64,000 nucleotides of DNA from positions 1 through 64,000 of the forward strand of contig NZ_BAABJX010000052.1 in assembly GCF_039543525.1 (NCBI RefSeq). The letters are read 5' to 3'. Position 1 is the first letter of the stretch; the number at the start of each line of letters is the position of its first letter. Source of the DNA: Algivirga pacifica (GTDB lineage: Bacteria; Bacteroidota; Bacteroidia; Cytophagales; Flammeovirgaceae). Under the pieces are notes generated by a model. The model was given only the letters and a program-made list of their open reading frames with translations. It was not told the DNA's origin and did not search any database. Both the position numbers and the translations under genes were made by a program. Shown here one piece after another: positions 8,743-18,442 of this stretch.

Positions 8743-9441
8743 ATGAGAGAACCAAGGCAAAAGAAGGCGCTGATCATAGGGGCAACCGGTTTGGTTGGAA
8801 AGCAACTACTATCGTTATTATTGGAGGATGATCGCTATGAGAAAGTGATCGCTATTGGACGCAGAATGTCTGATGTTAAGCACCCTAAGTTGCATGAGGT
8901 CGTAACGAGCTTTGATCGATTGGATACCGTTTCTTTTGATTACTCTATTGATGATGCATTTTGTTGTTTAGGTACTACGATGAAGAAGGCAAAGCATAAA
9001 GAAGCCTTTTATAAAGTGGACTTTACATATGTCCAATACTTTGCTGAAGTAGCCCAAAGGCACCAAGTGAGAACTTTTTCAGTAGTATCTGCATCAATGG
9101 CGAAAAAAAATTCAGTTTTTTACTACAATAGGGTCAAAGGAATGATGGAAGATATGCTAAAAGGTATAAAATTTGATAGGTTAGTGATACTAAGGCCATC
9201 ATTACTATTGGGAGATCGAGAAGAAGTTCGCTTAGGAGAAGACTTGGGTAAATTTCTTGTTGGTATCTTAGGGTTTATGCTTCCTGATCGCTTCAAAGGG
9301 ATTAGGGTAGAACAAGTAGCCCAGGCCATGTTTTTTGCTGTAAATACGCTTTCTTCAAAAACATCTCACGTAGAAGTGTTAGAATCTGAAAAGATTAAAC
9401 TATTGGCTTCTGCAATGAATACTGAAGAGGTTTTAGATTAA
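8743..9441 (+). CDS. Atypical short-chain dehydrogenase, HTATIP2/TIP30-like
   Basis: A 232-residue NAD(P)-binding protein. The Rossmann motif GATGLVGKQLL is at residues 12-22, the CCLGTTMKKA segment near 82, a Ser-rich strand near 113, and a YYNRVKG motif near 127 that fits the Tyr-x-x-x-Lys pair. The closest known type is the oxidoreductase HTATIP2 group of atypical SDRs. In bacteria the substrate is unknown, and these proteins are often labelled NAD-dependent epimerase or semialdehyde-dehydrogenase NAD-binding. It stands alone between a 254-bp and a 227-bp spacer. A perfect 14-bp palindrome (8652-8665) lies 78 nt before its start. Confidence 0.75.
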   Translation: MREPRQKKALIIGATGLVGKQLLSLLLEDDRYEKVIAIGRRMSDVKHPKLHEVVTSFDRLDTVSFDYSIDDAFCCLGTTMKKAKHKEAFYKVDFTYVQYFAEVAQRHQVRTFSVVSASMAKKNSVFYYNRVKGMMEDMLKGIKFDRLVILRPSLLLGDREEVRLGEDLGKFLVGILGFMLPDRFKGIRVEQVAQAMFFAVNTLSSKTSHVEVLESEKIKLLASAMNTEEVLD

Positions 9442-9668
9442 AGAAAGAACCTCTTGGGCTTTTATAATAATTTCGGTAAAGGGATCGTTTTCAAAATAGA
9501 CTAATAGCTAGTCTGTAGAATGAGTAGGTCAAACAAAGTGATTTCGGTAACTTTACAGACTTTTTTGATGCTTTCATGCTACTTGAGAAGTGAATCTAAA
9601 ATTATAAAAGCCTGTTTTTAACTTTATCCAAAAACGGGACTAATCAATATTGTTGACTTATATTCGTC

Positions 9669-12152
9669 ATGCTAACAGGTAAGGAGCTACGATTACTTCC
9701 TGTACTTTTTGCTGTAAGCTTTCTGCTTTCTTTGACGGCTTACGGGCAAGATCATTCTGGGACAAACAAGGATATCCCTTATTATAAACCTAGAATTATA
9801 TCTGACCATTATTATAATGTAGAAGTACAGGCCGGCACATCGTTTTATTATGGAGATCTTTCGAGTAAGGTGGGACCTATGGGGCTAAACCCTTTTTTGC
9901 CTGGACAGGTAATAGGGTTGGGGATAGGCTCTAGAAGAAGTAGAAGGATACATTTAAGTGCAGGAGCACACTGGATAAGACTATGGGGAGATGATTTTAG
10001 TAGTAACCCTGTCAATTCGCATAATTACAATAGAAATCTGCATTTCCGAAATGATTTATGGGGACTGTCTGTGAAAGGACGATTTGATATTCTTCCTCAT
10101 AGGGGACATTATATCGATCGACCAACAGTAGCTCCGTATCTTTTTGCAGGAGCATCTGCCTTCCTTCATTCCCCTTATGCAAAAGCACCTGAGGAATATG
10201 ACCGTATATGGGTTTCATTGAGACAGTTACAAACGGAAGGGTTTAATTATAATAAGTTTGCATTCTCAGCGCCTTTGGGAGTTGGTTTTGAAGCCAAGCT
10301 GAATCAGCGTATGGGGTTGGCACTGGAAATAGGACTTAATTTGAGTTCTACAGATTATCTGGATGACGTCAGTGGTTATTATCGCGATCCGGCGGATTTT
10401 CCGGGGCGTGATCTAGGTAATAAAATGGCGAATCGATCAACTGAGTTGTTGGCAGGTCTGACTAATGAGGAAAGGGTTGTGAATGATGTCTATTTTGAGC
10501 CTTTTGATAAAAGAGGTGATACAGGTACTTATGATGGGTTCTGGACTTCGACACTTAAGTTGACTTATATTCTATCTAAAAATAAACACAGTAAAAATCT
10601 TTCCAAGATCTATGATCTTCATACGATAAGAGATACGGATAGCCATTGGTATATTCGAAAGAATCATTATACCAAAAGGAGTGTGGAACTGGAGGAGGTA
10701 ACCTCTCAGGAGGAACGCTATCAAGTGACTCCTTTAGCCGTAAATACAGAGCATTCGGAAGCACTTCCATCGTTTTACAAACGAGGTATATTGTTTACAT
10801 CAGATCAATATTCCAAAAATAAGGAAGTACACAAAAAGCATAGAGAAGGGTATTTCAATTTCTTTTATTCCCCTAAGAATGATATGTTCCGAAATGAAAT
10901 TACTCGTCCGGTATTGGTGGATTCTACTTCTCTACTGGGAGAATGTCATCATGAAGCAGTAACGGCTATTCCTGGGAAAAGGCAATTGATAGTAGCTGTT
11001 TGCGAGCGAGATAATCCTTTTGATGAAATGCAAATGCATAAATTACTGAGGGTCGATGCAACGAGTGAGCATCATTGGTCGGTAGACGATGAGCTTCCAT
11101 TCAATACGGGAGACTTCTCTATTTCACACCCTAGCATTTCAGAGGATGGTAATACGTTATATTTTGTGTCTGATATGAAAGAAGGTTATGGAGGAACAGA
11201 TATTTATGTTTCGTACTTTCATAAAGGACAGTGGACCTACCCTAAAAACTTGGGCCCAGTAATTAATACAGAGAAAGATGAGATAGCTCCTTATGTACAT
11301 GAGGATGGTACACTTTACTTTGCTTCGGATGGTCATCCAGGATTAGGTGGATTGGATATCTTTGAGGCAAGACCTGATATGGCAGGAGTGTATACTCAGC
11401 AACCTGTAAATCTTGGACGCCCTATAAATTCTTCTGAAGATGATTTCTCTTTAATTTTAAATAGTGTCAAAAGAGAAGGATATTTTACTTCTAACCGAAA
11501 GGGAGGGAAAGGTGGTAACGATTTATACCAACTAAAGGTGAAAAAGATCCCTCAGAGCAGGGTATTAACCGATACAGAGGCACCATTGCTAGCAGAGAAG
11601 AAGCTGAAGCTGAAAGGTGCTGTAGCAATAGAAGGGAGAGATTTATTGGTTCGAGGGGTAACAGTGATCCTGACAGACTCTCTTTATGATGATAAAAGAC
11701 GTACAATTACGGATCGTACAGGTCATTTTGAGTTTGAGATACAGAATGATCGAATTTATTATTTACACGCTGTCATGATGGGATTCAAACGGGTAAAACC
11801 TGTGAAGATCTCTACGGTGGGAGTTTCTTCAGATGAGGCCGTGTGGCAACGTTTGGAGATTGTTCATAATAGTTACAATATTACCCTCAAAGGAGTGGTA
11901 AAAGGTGTAGCGGGACCTATACAAGAGGCTTCATTGACTATTCTGAACTTGAATAATGATGAAAAGCAAAAGATGACGACAGATCAGGATGGTAATTATG
12001 AGGTAAATCTTAAGAGGGGGACAAAGTATACAGTATTGGTAGAGAAAAAAGGACACTTACAGAAAAAGTTAGATATCAGTACGGCGGATAAAGCGGTAGC
12101 CTCTACCATACAAGTAGATATAGAGTTAGAATCTTCTAACTTGCAGAACTAA
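9669..12152 (+). CDS. Outer-membrane barrel fused to a PD40 propeller and Ig-like domains
   Basis: An 827-residue secreted protein. It has a signal peptide (1-26, ending AYGQ) and then about 270 residues of alternating strands beginning VEVQAGTSFYYGDLSS, which look like a DUF6089-type barrel. A PD40/WD40-like propeller follows (about 470-630) with repeated SEDGNTLYFVSD and DGTLYFASD motifs. Two carboxypeptidase-regulatory-like domains end the protein (about 650-730 and 735-815). The PD40 plus regulatory-domain part resembles the core of type IX secretion proteins such as PorE, but there is no C-terminal OmpA domain here and no TPR. The exact job is unknown; a cell-envelope structural role is likely. 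Confidence 0.75.
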   Translation: MLTGKELRLLPVLFAVSFLLSLTAYGQDHSGTNKDIPYYKPRIISDHYYNVEVQAGTSFYYGDLSSKVGPMGLNPFLPGQVIGLGIGSRRSRRIHLSAGAHWIRLWGDDFSSNPVNSHNYNRNLHFRNDLWGLSVKGRFDILPHRGHYIDRPTVAPYLFAGASAFLHSPYAKAPEEYDRIWVSLRQLQTEGFNYNKFAFSAPLGVGFEAKLNQRMGLALEIGLNLSSTDYLDDVSGYYRDPADFPGRDLGNKMANRSTELLAGLTNEERVVNDVYFEPFDKRGDTGTYDGFWTSTLKLTYILSKNKHSKNLSKIYDLHTIRDTDSHWYIRKNHYTKRSVELEEVTSQEERYQVTPLAVNTEHSEALPSFYKRGILFTSDQYSKNKEVHKKHREGYFNFFYSPKNDMFRNEITRPVLVDSTSLLGECHHEAVTAIPGKRQLIVAVCERDNPFDEMQMHKLLRVDATSEHHWSVDDELPFNTGDFSISHPSISEDGNTLYFVSDMKEGYGGTDIYVSYFHKGQWTYPKNLGPVINTEKDEIAPYVHEDGTLYFASDGHPGLGGLDIFEARPDMAGVYTQQPVNLGRPINSSEDDFSLILNSVKREGYFTSNRKGGKGGNDLYQLKVKKIPQSRVLTDTEAPLLAEKKLKLKGAVAIEGRDLLVRGVTVILTDSLYDDKRRTITDRTGHFEFEIQNDRIYYLHAVMMGFKRVKPVKISTVGVSSDEAVWQRLEIVHNSYNITLKGVVKGVAGPIQEASLTILNLNNDEKQKMTTDQDGNYEVNLKRGTKYTVLVEKKGHLQKKLDISTADKAVASTIQVDIELESSNLQN

Positions 12153-12158
12153 TAAAAC

Positions 12159-12483
12159 ATGAATCATCCCATATTAACAAATGGCTTAGCTTTCTGAGAA
12201 TTCATCCCTGTACAGCTATCTCAAAAGCCCTTTATGAGCTTCTTCATTTTTTCCTTGATGAAAAAACGAAGCAAAAAAATCAAGGCTTTGAAGAATTTGC
12301 CTAATTTCTAATCACAAAAGCTAAAAATTCCAAACTCGCTGCGCTCAAACAATGGAATTTTCTTGACGCTTTTACGATTAAAAATTTTAACGGCAATTCT
12401 TCAAGGCCATTTTTAGATATATAAAGGCACTTTTTAAACAAAAAAATGAGTCACCCCTTAGATGTTAATATGGGATGACTCAT
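12159..12483. repeat. 325-bp palindromic intergenic element, MITE-like
   Basis: The 359-bp gap before recA is filled by one structured element. Its ends are 21-bp inverted repeats, 12159-12179 and 12463-12483, with one mismatch. Inside are further nested arms: GGCTTTGAAGAATTTGCC near 12283 matches GGCAATTCTTCAAGGCC near 12401, and AAAATTCCA near 12333 matches TGGAATTTT near 12352. The tip is CTCGCTGCGCTC. No open reading frame is present. It looks like a non-autonomous mobile or repetitive element whose right end now forms the recA terminator. Confidence 0.7.
12437..12483 (-). terminator. recA terminator
   Basis: On the minus strand a stem made from 12472-12483 and 12446-12457 is followed by a run of T (A run at 12440-12446 on the plus strand). 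It coincides with the right end of the palindromic element. Confidence 0.75.
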
Positions 12484-12511
12484 CTTGCGATTTAAAAGTT
12501 TTAAGCTTGAC

Positions 12512-13582
12512 TTATCCCTCTTTTTCTGCTTGAGGTTTCTTGCTTTCTTCTTTTACTTCTTCTTCAGCAGGTAGTGCAGTACCTTCATAATGTGCTCTTA
12601 CCTGTGCTTCAAGTTCTTCCATAAGTTCTGGATTGTCCTTGATCATATCTTTGACCGTTTCACGACCTTGACCCAGCTTGGTACCTTTGTATGAGAACCA
12701 TGATCCGGCTTTTTTAACGATCTCTAGGTCTACAGACATATCGAGTACTTCTCCAGCTCTTGAAATACCTTCTCCATATAGAATGTCAAATTCCACTTGC
12801 TTGAATGGAGGTGCCACTTTGTTTTTCTGTACTTTGACTCTTGTACGGTTACCTGTAATGTTGTCTGCTGATTCTTTGATCGCACCAATTCTTCGGATAT
12901 CCAAACGGACAGATGAGTAGTATTTTAGTGCATTACCACCAGTCGTAGTCTCAGGGTTACCGAACATGACCCCAATCTTATCTCTCAATTGGTTAATGAA
13001 GATACAGCAACAGTTGGTTTTACTTACTGCACCCGTAATTTTTCTTAAGGCTTGAGACATTAGTCTTGCTTGTAAGCCCATCTTGCTGTCTCCCATTTCG
13101 CCTTCCAATTCCGCTTTTGGAACCAAAGCAGCCACGGAGTCAACAATTAATACATCAATAGCACCAGAACGGATCAAATGCTCAGCAATTTCCAAAGCTT
13201 GCTCACCGTGGTCTGGTTGTGCGATTAATAGGCGATCCATATCGATCCCTAGCTTCTCCGCATAAATTTTGTCAAATGCGTGTTCCGCATCTACAAAAGC
13301 AGCCATTCCTCCTTGTTTTTGGGCTTCAGCAATAGTGTGTAATGCTAAAGTCGTCTTACCAGAAGATTCAGGTCCGTAGATTTCTACAATTCTACCTTTT
13401 GGTAAACCTCCAATACCCAACGCAATGTCCAATCCTAATGATCCGGTAGATACCGCTGGAACATCGACTACATTGTCGTCAGTCATTTTCATTACTGCTC
13501 CCTTACCATAGGTTTTATCCAATTTGGCAATAGTAAGTTCTAAGGCTTTAAGCTTCTCTTGTTGTTCTTTATCTGATGCCAT
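12512..13582 (-). CDS. recA: Recombinase A
   Basis: A 356-residue strand-exchange ATPase for homologous recombination and repair. Walker A is GPESSGKTTL at residues 70-79, the catalytic Glu lies in AFVDAEHAFD near 98, and Walker B is VLIVDSVAALVPKAELEGE near 145-160. The DNA-binding loop 2 region FINQLRDKIGVMFGNPETTTGG is complete near 200. The acidic C-terminal tail (EEEVKEESKK) is normal. The ATG start gives the family N-terminus. Its upstream region has a -7 box and a perfect 9-5-9 palindrome that may be the damage-response operator. Confidence 0.97.
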   Translation of the reverse strand: MASDKEQQEKLKALELTIAKLDKTYGKGAVMKMTDDNVVDVPAVSTGSLGLDIALGIGGLPKGRIVEIYGPESSGKTTLALHTIAEAQKQGGMAAFVDAEHAFDKIYAEKLGIDMDRLLIAQPDHGEQALEIAEHLIRSGAIDVLIVDSVAALVPKAELEGEMGDSKMGLQARLMSQALRKITGAVSKTNCCCIFINQLRDKIGVMFGNPETTTGGNALKYYSSVRLDIRRIGAIKESADNITGNRTRVKVQKNKVAPPFKQVEFDILYGEGISRAGEVLDMSVDLEIVKKAGSWFSYKGTKLGQGRETVKDMIKDNPELMEELEAQVRAHYEGTALPAEEEVKEESKKPQAEKEG

Positions 13583-13700
13583 CGTATATAGATTTCTTAA
13601 AAGTGAAAATAGATCTCTGAATGCATATAGACCGTATAGTTACCAGCTCTCAGGGTAATATATAGGTCCTTGTGTTAATAACTTTAATTATTTCTTATTA

Positions 13701-13738
13701 CAAAAGTATATACTGAGAACGTAAACGAATTACGTTCT
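13701..13738 (-). promoter_or_regulatory. recA -7 box and candidate SOS-type operator
   Basis: Minus-strand TACTTTTG (13708-13701) is a perfect -7 element. Seven nt further upstream lies AGAACGTAA-5-TTACGTTCT (13716-13738), a perfect palindrome with 9-bp arms that covers the spacer and -33 zone, where no TTG is found. Its outer GAAC...GTTC resembles the ends of LexA boxes. The regulator is inferred. Confidence 0.55.
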
Positions 13739-13799
13739 GAAATAAATAATAAATTTTTATTTTTTCATCATAAAAGGATAAAAAAATTAACAATGTTAA

Positions 13800-15593
13800 T
13801 TAAAGTTGATATCGAAGGCTAATAAAAGCGATACATACAGCAGTATAGAGGATGGTTAGTGGAAGGCCAGTAAAGAAGTAGTCTTTGGGAGTATACTGTC
13901 CAAGACTATAGACCATCCAGTTGGTTTGATAGCTTACAGGGGTGAGGAATGCCGCAGAGGCAGCAAAAGCAATTCCAACAAAGAAAGGAGTTCCGTCAAT
14001 TTGCAGATGTAGGGCGGCAGAATAGGCAATGGGAAAAACAATGGAAACAGCGGCAATATTGGTGACAAAGGAAGTCAGAATAACCGTTAGAATAAATAGT
14101 CCAGTGAGTACTCCTATAGTCCCAAAGTTGTATAGAAAAGTAACAAATACATTGGTGATGATCTTAGCCGCACCCGTTGTTGTAAAGGCATTACTAATAG
14201 CCAAAGCAGAGACTAGTAGGACTAAAAGATCTGCATCCAGATGAGTAATGGAATCGGCAGTACTGGTGTATCGAAAGAAAAGTAATAGGGCGAAAATTAA
14301 TAATACTCCCATAAAAACACTCCATAAGCCTAGTGCTGTGCCTATAATGGTTCCGAGGGTCAATATTTCAAGTATAAAATTGCGTTTATGTTTCCGATTG
14401 GGAGCATCAGACTCTGGGACGACTTCAGAAACAATATAGAATGCATGATCAGCATACTTGTTTCTCAAGAATGTTTCATCGATGGAAAGCAAAACCATAT
14501 CACCGCTTTTAAATGTAACGTCCTTTAGGTTGTTCTGTACTTTTTTACCATCTCTCTGGACTGCGAGTAGTTCTGCATCGTATTTTTTTGGCAAGTCAAT
14601 GTCTGTATTTTTACAATCAATCAAAGGTGAATGGGCGGGGATAATAGCTTCTACGACTCTTTTATCATCCTTATGCTTGGGGAGAATAAGCCCGATGCCG
14701 GAATCTATAATAGTGATGATTTTTTCTCTTTGTCCCATAAAATATAGGTGATCATGGGCTTCTAGTATAACCTGTTCTGTGACGGGAGTAATAACTTCTC
14801 CTGCTCTATGAAGCTCAATAAGGTAAGCACCTTCTTTGCTGTACTCCTGAAGCCCAGAATCTTTTACTGTTTTTCCTACTAAGGGAGAGTCCCCTATTAC
14901 CTCAGTTTCTACCCAGTACTCTGGAGCAATATTGCGTGCGTCATTGAAATTTTCATTTTTCTTAGGGAGTATTTTTTGAGCAAAAGTAATGAGGTAAAGT
15001 ACACCTATAATAGTAACAATTAAGCCCAAGTATAAGAAGTCTGAAAATTGCAGCCCTGGTAGTCCGGCACTTTGTATTAATCCATTAACCATCAAATTGG
15101 TGGAAGTACCTATCATGGTAATCATTCCCCCTAGAATAGTGGCATAAGATAAAGGGATTAGCATTTTGGAGGAGTGTGCGCCATTATCCTTACACCATTT
15201 GTAGACATAAGGAGTCATTAATGCAACCACTGGAGTATTATTGAAAAAGGAAGAGAAAATAGCTACAAGAGTTGTCATGCGAGTTAGGAATGCTCTGGAA
15301 CTCTTGATCCCCTTGAATAAAGTATTAAACAGGCGATCAACCGGAAAAGATTTATTGACAATACTAGAGATGACTGTTAGGATAATTACAATACCAATGG
15401 ATTGATTACTGAAGCCCTTCAGGAATTCGGAAGGAGTAGTAACTCCTAGAAGTATAAGCGCTAAGGCTCCAAAAAAGAAAATTGTAGAGGGCTTTCTTAT
15501 ATTGAGATATAGAGCGACGATAATAGCAATTAATACTGCAAATACGATATAGGAAGTATATTCCGGTGAATATAAAGAGAAGTTCATTCTCAT
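13800..15593 (-). CDS. SLC13/DASS family permease with two TrkA-C domains
   Basis: A 597-residue inner-membrane transporter. Hydrophobic helices fill about 10-205 and 410-597; the central cytoplasmic part (about 210-390) holds two TrkA-C-like domains, as in the large SLC13-type permeases. The repeated NNTPVVALMTP and NIAAVSIVFP segments are the family's ion/substrate hairpins. SLC13 members carry dicarboxylates, sulfate or other anions with Na+; this long form is often annotated as a sulfate or general anion permease, and the substrate is not decided here. ATG codons at 15593 and 15587 are both possible. A hairpin (15607-15636) lies in its 5' leader. Confidence 0.8.
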   Translation of the reverse strand: MRMNFSLYSPEYTSYIVFAVLIAIIVALYLNIRKPSTIFFFGALALILLGVTTPSEFLKGFSNQSIGIVIILTVISSIVNKSFPVDRLFNTLFKGIKSSRAFLTRMTTLVAIFSSFFNNTPVVALMTPYVYKWCKDNGAHSSKMLIPLSYATILGGMITMIGTSTNLMVNGLIQSAGLPGLQFSDFLYLGLIVTIIGVLYLITFAQKILPKKNENFNDARNIAPEYWVETEVIGDSPLVGKTVKDSGLQEYSKEGAYLIELHRAGEVITPVTEQVILEAHDHLYFMGQREKIITIIDSGIGLILPKHKDDKRVVEAIIPAHSPLIDCKNTDIDLPKKYDAELLAVQRDGKKVQNNLKDVTFKSGDMVLLSIDETFLRNKYADHAFYIVSEVVPESDAPNRKHKRNFILEILTLGTIIGTALGLWSVFMGVLLIFALLLFFRYTSTADSITHLDADLLVLLVSALAISNAFTTTGAAKIITNVFVTFLYNFGTIGVLTGLFILTVILTSFVTNIAAVSIVFPIAYSAALHLQIDGTPFFVGIAFAASAAFLTPVSYQTNWMVYSLGQYTPKDYFFTGLPLTILYTAVCIAFISLRYQL

Positions 15594-16156
15594 AGTAGGT
15601 TAAGTGCAATGCGTCCTTACGCTAAAGGATGCATTGTTTTATGGGTTAGTAGATACTTAGTAAGTGGCTATAGTAATGTTGGGTGGTAACAAAGGGCGAG
15701 TCAGTATTGTCACATCAATTTTGGTTTATTGGTTATCGTTTAATAGTAACCCGTAAACCTGATTCTTTTTCCATAGACTGCGACAGTATTAACCTAGGAG
15801 ACTATAAGGGAAGTCTGGAGGGTGAAAAGTACCTTTCATGATTCAGTTTGTTGAAGTAAATGGGAAATTTTAAAGAAAACTTTTCCTTAAAGTTTTATCT
15901 TAAGAGTATTCGTTAATATTTATTACCATACAAAGGTTAATGAGAATGTATCTACCATCCAATACCACAAGACTTTTAGGTAATGTATTTATGGAGATTA
16001 CATTTTTGGTGGTAGGATAAAGTCACAGCCTACAATATAAAGGTAGAAGAAGTAGTTTTATAGGTAAACAATATTAATAACCCAGAAAACCAGTCTCCCC
16101 TTCGTATACCTTTTGAGGAGGGAGTAGAAATTCATAACCCTATTGCATTCACTTTC
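15594..16156. other. 563-bp divergent intergenic region
   Basis: This gap between the permease and the sensor gene contains a 12-bp stem-loop at 15607-15636 in the permease leader and the short heptad array C at 15722-15756. The rest has no reading frame of note and no RNA gene that I recognise. It is long enough to hold both promoters. Confidence 0.5.
15722..15756. repeat. Heptad array C
   Basis: Three clear 7-bp units (TGGTTTA, TTGGTTA, TCGTTTA) and two degenerate ones. They share the words TTGGTTA and TCGTTTA with array D at 21425. Confidence 0.45.
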
Positions 16157-18442
16157 ATGAAATTATCATTAGAGTTTCGGTTTGTAGCATCCTTGGTACT
16201 TATAGGAGTGATGGCTCTTATGGGAGTGATTACCTTCGTGAAGCTGGAACACCGTCAGGAACGTTTTATTATTGAGCAGGTTATTCAGCAAGAATATCAA
16301 CTATCAGTCTTACCGATTTATCTGAAAGAATACGAACGAACCAAAGAGCGGAGTTTATTGCTGAAAGTCAAACAAGAGGCAGATCATCTTAACTATGAAC
16401 TTCAGCTATTTCAACAAGGAGGGATACTGCTATCAGGTAGACAGAAGGTACAAATTGTTCCATTTATGAATGAAGAACTAAATACTGCCTTACAGCGGTA
16501 TTCTACATTGTATGGGGACGTGTATCAAGAGTTAAGTGATTATTGGCTAAAGGAATCAAAGTGGTCCAATGAGGAAGGAGCTATTGATGTTAGTATTGGA
16601 AAGTTTTCTGATATAGTAGATCAAAAAATAAGTGGAGTTTTGAGTATGAACAAAGTACTCAAGAATCGTTTGGATCAATATATTGACGGGAAGGCCCAGC
16701 AGTATCTGATTCTGAATGGACTGATGTTTTTACTAACGACATTTTTGCTATTCTATCTTTACCGCCAATTATATGGGCAATTGATTGAAAAAATTAGTGA
16801 ATTGAGAGGAGGGTTGATGGCGATGACTCATGAAGATGGCATTTCACTGGAAGCGATGGATGTTAAAGAAAATCTGCAACAGATTGAAGAGGGAACGTTA
16901 GCATTGGAAGGGCTACTTTCAGAAGTCGATAGACATATTGCTAGTTTAGGTAAAGGAGAATTTACGTTACAAGTATCAGACACACTGAAAAGTCATTTTT
17001 TAGGACATACGCTACAAAGTGTAGGCAATGCGTTACAGCAACTGGAGGAACATGATCGACATACTAAGTGGCATGCGGAGGGTATGGCTGCCTTAGGGGA
17101 AATGCTCAACAATACAGAAGCCAAAAGTGTAGAGGAAGTTTGCCTGGACTTTGTGAAATTTATGGTTTTACAATTGGGGTGTAACCAAGGGGGAGTATAC
17201 CTTAAGGATAAGGAGCAGCAATTCTTTGAGTTGAAAGGTTGTTTTGCTTATGGAAAGAAAAAATATATAGAGAAGGTACTGGAGTGGGATGAAGGGTTGC
17301 TAGGACAGGCAGCAGAGGAAAAACGTTTGTTATTGTTTAATCATGTACCTGATGGATATATTGAAATTACTTCAGGTATGGGGGAAGCAACAGCTTCTTG
17401 TTTGGTTATTTGTCCTATTATGAGTGAGGGAGAGGTCTTAGGAGTGATAGAGCTAGCTTCGTTTACAGCCTTGGAATCTTATCAGACGTATTTTCTGGAG
17501 GAATCCTCTGAGCGGATGGGGAAAACACTGACTTTACTTTATGCCCATAGACATACGGAAACGCTATTAAAATCGAGTATGCTTGTGAATGAACGTTTGC
17601 AAGAACACGAGACACAACTACTCCATAACGAAGAGGAATTAAAAAAGACAAAAGAGACTCTGCAACAACAATACTTACAATTACAGGAGGAAGATGTACT
17701 CAAGAAAAGTATTCTTGAGGCGATTAGTCAGCACACTGCTTGTGTAGAGTTAGACATGGAGGGACGTATTATTGAGGTAAATGATATGTACTTGGCCATG
17801 ACAGGTTATCAGAGAGAAGAGTTATTGCAACAATATGAAAAAACTTTGGTGCCTAAGGAAGATCTGGAAGGACAATATGAGTTGATATGGGAGAGCCTTA
17901 AAGTAGGGCAGTCAATTTCCGGACAATATAGAAGGTCGCATAAAAAAGGAAAGTTGCTTTGGGTAGAAGGTACATACAGTCCTATTCGTAATAGTCAGGG
18001 AGAAACCTATAAGGTAATTCAGTTTGCACAGTTTACGACAGAAGATGCCGAAAGGAAAAAATTGGATGAAGAGAAACTAAAGTGGCTCAGAGAAGAATGG
18101 CCTATTTTGGAACTGAATAAGGAAGGTGCTGTACAAAGGGCAAATGCAGCGTTTGTTAGTGCCTTTGGTTTTAGTCGTAAAGATTTAAGACAGCTAAATT
18201 TCACGGATTTATTGGTAGAGGAAGAGGCACAGCAAAATCTGAAGCTCTTGTTAGAGGAAGCCTTTGGAGGGGAGGCTATAGAGATAACAACCTTCTTTTC
18301 TACAAGTAAGGAAGAAATTAAGGCCTACCAGTTAAAGTTATTACCTGTAAAAGATTTAGGCCATCAGATACATATGGTGATGGCCTTATTGAAGGATGTG
18401 AGTATTACTCACAATAAGATACAAAGTTCTTCAGTTTCTTAA
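16157..18442 (+). CDS. Membrane sensor with GAF and two PAS domains, no kinase domain
   Basis: A 761-residue protein with membrane helices at about 8-28 and 183-203 enclosing a periplasmic helical sensor region. A HAMP-like linker (205-290) is followed by a GAF domain (about 315-460), a coiled coil (465-505) and two PAS domains (about 515-635 and 650-750), the first with the ITxxN-like VNDMYLAMTGYQREEL. The protein ends there: no histidine kinase, GGDEF, phosphatase or guanylate cyclase output is seen. It must signal through a partner. A related protein is encoded at 37241-39565. The 3' end overlaps the opposing hydrolase gene by 38 nt. Confidence 0.8.
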   Translation: MKLSLEFRFVASLVLIGVMALMGVITFVKLEHRQERFIIEQVIQQEYQLSVLPIYLKEYERTKERSLLLKVKQEADHLNYELQLFQQGGILLSGRQKVQIVPFMNEELNTALQRYSTLYGDVYQELSDYWLKESKWSNEEGAIDVSIGKFSDIVDQKISGVLSMNKVLKNRLDQYIDGKAQQYLILNGLMFLLTTFLLFYLYRQLYGQLIEKISELRGGLMAMTHEDGISLEAMDVKENLQQIEEGTLALEGLLSEVDRHIASLGKGEFTLQVSDTLKSHFLGHTLQSVGNALQQLEEHDRHTKWHAEGMAALGEMLNNTEAKSVEEVCLDFVKFMVLQLGCNQGGVYLKDKEQQFFELKGCFAYGKKKYIEKVLEWDEGLLGQAAEEKRLLLFNHVPDGYIEITSGMGEATASCLVICPIMSEGEVLGVIELASFTALESYQTYFLEESSERMGKTLTLLYAHRHTETLLKSSMLVNERLQEHETQLLHNEEELKKTKETLQQQYLQLQEEDVLKKSILEAISQHTACVELDMEGRIIEVNDMYLAMTGYQREELLQQYEKTLVPKEDLEGQYELIWESLKVGQSISGQYRRSHKKGKLLWVEGTYSPIRNSQGETYKVIQFAQFTTEDAERKKLDEEKLKWLREEWPILELNKEGAVQRANAAFVSAFGFSRKDLRQLNFTDLLVEEEAQQNLKLLLEEAFGGEAIEITTFFSTSKEEIKAYQLKLLPVKDLGHQIHMVMALLKDVSITHNKIQSSSVS

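Noticed and set aside
15607..15636. Hairpin with T run on the plus strand, considered as a terminator
   Set aside because: No plus-strand gene ends before it; it lies in the leader of the minus-strand permease and may be a leader structure.
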